A stretch of 25,577 nucleotides of DNA from DASYHS01 sp035998295. GTDB lineage: Bacteria > Pseudomonadota > Alphaproteobacteria > Azospirillales > Azospirillaceae. The position numbers and the translations under genes are program-made. Position 1 is the first letter of the stretch, and the number at the start of each line of letters is the position of its first letter. This document shows positions 23,659 to 25,577 of this stretch, piece after piece. The notes under the pieces are model-generated. The model did no database searches, had not been told where the DNA came from, and saw only the letters and a list, made by a program, of their open reading frames with translations. The stretch spans positions 1 to 25,577 of the forward strand of contig NZ_DASYHS010000025.1 of assembly GCF_035998295.1 (NCBI RefSeq). Direction: 5' to 3'.

Positions 23659-24048
23659 ATGGGAACCCAGGTCGTCGCCGGCGCGCTGCTGCAGTGCAGC
23701 TTCGGCGCCGCGCCGAGCGCGCTGAGCGTGCTGCCGGTCAACAGGGTCATGGCGGGCGGGCCGCCGGCGGCGAACATCATGGACTTCGCCCCGATGGTGA
23801 ACGTGATGCCCTTCGCGATGTGCAGCAGCCCGGCCAACCCCACCGTCGCCGCGGCGACCGCCGCGGCGCTGGGCGTGCTGACGCCGATGCCCTGCGTGCC
23901 GATGACGGTCGCCCCCTGGGTCGTCGGCGCGCCGACGGTCCTGGTCGGCAACATGCCGACGCTCAACGACAGCTCCAAATGCATCTGCGCCTGGGGCGGG
24001 TCGATCAGCATCACCATGCCCGGCCAGTTCACCGTGCAGGTCCCCTGA
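23659..24048 (+). CDS. DUF4280 PAAR-like spike-tip protein
   Basis: A 129-residue protein with a strong ribosome-binding site (AGGGAGGAACGAGG). It matches the DUF4280 family throughout: VVAGALLQCSFGAAPSAL, then NIMDFAPMVNVMPFAMCSS, the VAAATAAALGVLTPMPCVP block and KCICAWGGSISITMPGQ. DUF4280 proteins are PAAR-like and are thought to cap VgrG, sharpening the tip and carrying effectors. The several cysteines could bind metal, as in PAAR proteins. It has no C-terminal toxin extension. It is the last gene before a strong hairpin and the IS5 element. Confidence 0.88.
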   Translation: MGTQVVAGALLQCSFGAAPSALSVLPVNRVMAGGPPAANIMDFAPMVNVMPFAMCSSPANPTVAAATAAALGVLTPMPCVPMTVAPWVVGAPTVLVGNMPTLNDSSKCICAWGGSISITMPGQFTVQVP

Positions 24049-24056
24049 CATGCGCA

Positions 24057-24084
24057 CGCCCCTCCCGCACGGGCGGGAGGGGCG
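24057..24084. terminator. Strong hairpin after the T6SS module
   Basis: A perfect 12-bp GC-rich stem (24057-24068 with 24073-24084) closes on a 4-nt loop, starting 8 nt after the DUF4280 stop. No T run follows, so it is a terminator-like or REP-like palindrome. Its CTCCCGC core resembles the stems at 7810-7922. Confidence 0.6.
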
Positions 24085-24149
24085 GCTTCGCCGGTATGGG
24101 CCTCGCTTAAGAACGCCTAACAAAAGGCGGGAACGGCTGTTGGAGGTGG

Positions 24150-24629
24150 ATGGCCGCACCGCTTGTGTCCGATGAGTTGTGGGCAGTGGTGGAACCGCTG
24201 CTCCCGACCGAGCCGCCGAAGCCGCAGGGCGGTCGCCCTCGTGTGAGCGACCGCGCCGCGCTGACCGGCATCCTGTTCGTACTGCGTACCGGCATCCCCT
24301 GGGAACTGCTGCCGGCCGAGATGGGCTGCGGCTGCGGCATGACCTGCTGGCGTCGGCTGCGGGACTGGCAGCAGGCCGGCGTCTGGGAGCGCCTGCATCG
24401 CGTTCTGCTCGACCGGCTCGGCTGCGCCAATGCGATCGACTGGTCGCGAGCGGCTCTGGACAGTGCGTCGGTGCCGGCAAAAAGGGGGGTGAAGGAACGG
24501 GGCCGAACCCGACCGATCGGGGCAAAGCGGGGTGCAAGCGCCACCTCCTCACGGATGCCAACGGCATCCCGCTCGTCATCCGGATCAGCCCGGCCAACCG
24601 CCACGACAGCCGGCTTCTCGAGACGGTGA
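24150..24629 (+). CDS. IS5-family transposase, upstream frame (orfA)
   Basis: The 159-residue first frame begins MAAPLVSDELWAVVEPLLP, the standard IS427-group N-terminus, with GGAGG just upstream of the ATG. It covers the DUF4096-type DNA-binding region (GGRPRVSDRAALTGILFVLR, then GIPWELLPAEMGCGCGMTCW) and the first catalytic Asp in ALDSASV. After the A5G6 run at 24479-24489 the reading no longer resembles a transposase, so the useful part ends there. The full enzyme needs a -1 frame change into orfB. Confidence 0.9.
   Translation: MAAPLVSDELWAVVEPLLPTEPPKPQGGRPRVSDRAALTGILFVLRTGIPWELLPAEMGCGCGMTCWRRLRDWQQAGVWERLHRVLLDRLGCANAIDWSRAALDSASVPAKRGVKERGRTRPIGAKRGASATSSRMPTASRSSSGSARPTATTAGFSRR
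24479..24489 (+). other. Slippery run for -1 frameshifting or transcript slippage
   Basis: Five A followed by six G occur exactly where homology passes from orfA to orfB. In the orfA frame the codons are GCA AAA AGG GGG GTG; after a -1 slip they are AAA AAG GGG GGT. Both tRNAs can re-pair at least partly, and a mixed homopolymer of this length could also cause RNA polymerase slippage. Confidence 0.7.
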
Positions 24630-24955
24630 TCGATGCCGTGCCGCCGATCCGCCAGTGCGCAGGCCGGCCACGCAGACGTCCCGCCAAGCTCCACGCCGAC
24701 AAGGGCTACGATTTCCCGCACTGTCGGCGGGCCCTGCGGCGGCGCTCGATCCGGCCGCGCATCGCCCGGCGCGGCATCGACAGCAGCGAACGCCTCGGGC
24801 GGCACCGATGGGTAGTTGAGCGCACGCTGGCCTGGTTCGCCCGCCAGCGCCGCATCGTCGTCCGCTACGAGCGTCGCTCCGATATCTTCGAAGCCTTCCA
24901 CCATCTCGCCGCCAGTCTCATCTGCTGGAAGTTCATCCAGAGATGGTTCTGTTAG
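24479..24955 (+). CDS. IS5-family transposase, downstream frame (orfB, reached by -1 shift)
   Basis: Read in the -1 frame from the A5G6 run, the sequence continues as KKGGEGTGPNPTDRGKAGCK, exactly as IS427-type transposases do after orfA. It supplies the remaining DDE residues: the Asp in LHADKGYDF and the Glu in RWVVERTLAWF. The C-terminal FEAFHHLAASLICW motif is also present. It has no convincing start of its own at the junction, so I give the likely frameshift point as its beginning. It ends inside the right inverted repeat. Fused, the two frames give a normal-length transposase of about 268 residues. Confidence 0.88.
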   Translation, partial: KKGGEGTGPNPTDRGKAGCKRHLLTDANGIPLVIRISPANRHDSRLLETVIDAVPPIRQCAGRPRRRPAKLHADKGYDFPHCRRALRRRSIRPRIARRGIDSSERLGRHRWVVERTLAWFARQRRIVVRYERRSDIFEAFHHLAASLICWKFIQRWFC

Positions 24956-24960
24956 GCGTT

Positions 24961-25428
24961 CTAAGTCCTCTCTCCTGCGGCGACGGCGTCGACGTTCCGG
25001 ACGACCTTCTTCCAGCCCTCGCTCATGTTCTCGAAGGCGGTGTCGTTCGTCGGCCTGACGAAGCCCGAATGCACGAGGCGAAGGCGCGTTCCGCCATCGG
25101 CCCTGGAAAGGGTCCACGTGACGACGGTGTCCAGCCGCGAGCCGTAGCCGACGTTTCCCTCGTGTCCGCCCTTCCAGGCATAGGCGAGGCGCTCGTTCGG
25201 CACCACCTCCAGGACCTGGCAGCGGATGACGCCGTCCCAGGCGCCGGCCGGGCTCGTCTGGAACGTGAAGCTCGTGCCTTCCACGGGCTCGAAGCCCGCC
25301 GGCACCATCATCCAGCGGCCGATCAGCTCCCCGGTCGTCAGCGTCTTCCAGATCGTCTCCGGCGCATGCGGGAGGATCTCCTCGACCACGATGTCCTGCG
25401 TGGCCGGCTTCAAGGCGGCGTCGTTCAT
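24961..25428 (-). CDS. SRPBCC/AHSA1-family protein
   Basis: A 155-residue cytoplasmic protein of the START-like AHSA1 (Aha1 C-terminal-like) family. Marks are IVVEEILPHAPETIWKTLTT at the N-terminus, GRWMMVPAGFEPVEGTSFTF, and a C-terminal helix FENMSEGWKKVVRNVDAV. These proteins form a helix-grip pocket for a hydrophobic ligand; the ligand is unknown here. Its ATG overlaps the stop of the ArsR gene upstream (ATGA), a very common pairing in this family. The stop codon TAG is made from TA of the target duplication plus one base of the IS5 end. Without the element it would read TAA, so the protein is unchanged. Confidence 0.92.
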   Translation of the reverse strand: MNDAALKPATQDIVVEEILPHAPETIWKTLTTGELIGRWMMVPAGFEPVEGTSFTFQTSPAGAWDGVIRCQVLEVVPNERLAYAWKGGHEGNVGYGSRLDTVVTWTLSRADGGTRLRLVHSGFVRPTNDTAFENMSEGWKKVVRNVDAVAAGERT

Positions 25429-25577
25429 GGATCGATCTCCTTCAGGAGGGTTCTGAGGTTGGCGAACCGCTCGCGCCAGAAGACGCCGTAGTGGCTCATC
25501 CAGTCGACCAGCGGCGCGAGGCCTTCGGGCTGGGCGCGGTAATAGACGTTCCGGCCCTCGGGGCGCTCGGCGACCAG
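25425..25577 (-). CDS. ArsR-type regulator, C-terminal fragment (start outside window)
   Basis: The last 50 residues of a regulator are visible, ending LRTLLKEIDP, with no start inside the window. The segment LVAERPEGRNVYYRAQPEGL is the wing and following strand of an ArsR winged helix, and VDWMSHYGVFWRERFANLRT is the usual C-terminal helix in ArsR proteins paired with SRPBCC genes. Translation is coupled to the SRPBCC gene by ATGA. It probably represses its own operon. The identification rests on this short piece plus the linkage. Confidence 0.82.
   Translation of the reverse strand: MVAERPEGRNVYYRAQPEGLAPLVDWMSHYGVFWRERFANLRTLLKEIDP

Larger units (their letters stand above)
24111..24961 (+). 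mobile_element. Complete IS5-family insertion sequence (IS427/IS1031-like), 851 bp
   Basis: The ends are perfect 12-bp inverted repeats, GAACGCCTAACA at 24111-24122 and its complement at 24950-24961. They are flanked by a 3-bp duplication, TAA, at 24108-24110 and 24962-24964, which fits the TNA preference of IS1031-like elements. The length and the two overlapping transposase frames are typical of this group. The transposase stop codon TAG lies inside the right repeat. The element sits in the stop codon of the SRPBCC gene. Confidence 0.93.

Noticed and set aside
24150..24955. Transposase pseudogene caused by a frameshift
   Set aside because: The frame change is at an A5G6 run where IS427-type elements normally shift. 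Both frames keep all motifs and the element ends are intact.
7958..24961. Composite transposon made of the two insertion sequences
   Set aside because: The elements belong to different families (ISAs1 and IS5), and the IS5 element has its own direct duplication, so it moved alone.

Overview
The window is very GC-rich (roughly 70% by eye) with tightly packed, often overlapping genes. It looks like the chromosome of an alphaproteobacterium, probably Rhodospirillales-like. The basis is codon use, a promoter that fits the alphaproteobacterial general-stress sigma factor EcfG, a DUF3088 protein, and the GntR-FCD, LysR and MCP types present. The species cannot be named from the sequence. I see no rRNA, tRNA or CRISPR array.

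Layout. 1-661 (-): a GntR/FCD regulator running off the left edge. 824-1715 (+): a glycine-zipper lipoprotein and a small exported peptidoglycan-binding protein, separated by a 13-bp tandem repeat. 1741-5311: an MFS drug-type exporter (-) divergent from a LysR regulator (+), followed by an aldo/keto reductase. 5445-7786 (+): a periplasmic solute-binding protein 11 nt upstream of a methyl-accepting chemotaxis protein, a likely sensory pair. 7810-9201: a cluster of REP-like palindromes, then an ISAs1-family insertion sequence. 9252-9962: a DUF3088 thioredoxin-like protein in lower-GC DNA, and a small PepSY-like exported protein (-).

10049-17160 (+): a nine-gene operon for a cation/proton antiporter complex of the Mrp/Mbh type. 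Its order is E, F, G, MbhD-like, MbhE-MrpB fusion, C, then three different NuoL/M/N-like MrpD subunits. There is no full MrpA, and no hydrogenase or dehydrogenase subunit in the window. The gene order matches the membrane arm of archaeal Mbh-type complexes rather than mrpABCDEFG. The third MrpD-like protein lacks the usual TM5 glutamate and has a histidine-rich loop and an extra C-terminal helix. A close match to an EcfG promoter sits just upstream of the first gene, so stress control is likely.

17167-18144 (-): an APH-fold kinase that converges on the operon with only 6 nt between stops. 18358-24048 (+): a compact type VI secretion module, clpV-vgrG-YwqK/MORN protein-DUF4280 PAAR-like protein. 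The first three genes are coupled by overlapping start/stop codons, and no toxin or structural T6SS gene is present. 24057-24961: a strong hairpin, then a complete 851-bp IS5-family element. It has 12-bp inverted repeats, a TAA target duplication and a transposase split by a -1 frame change. It is inserted exactly in the stop codon of an AHSA1/SRPBCC gene. 24961-25577 (-): that SRPBCC gene and the C-terminal end of its ArsR-type regulator, which runs off the right edge.
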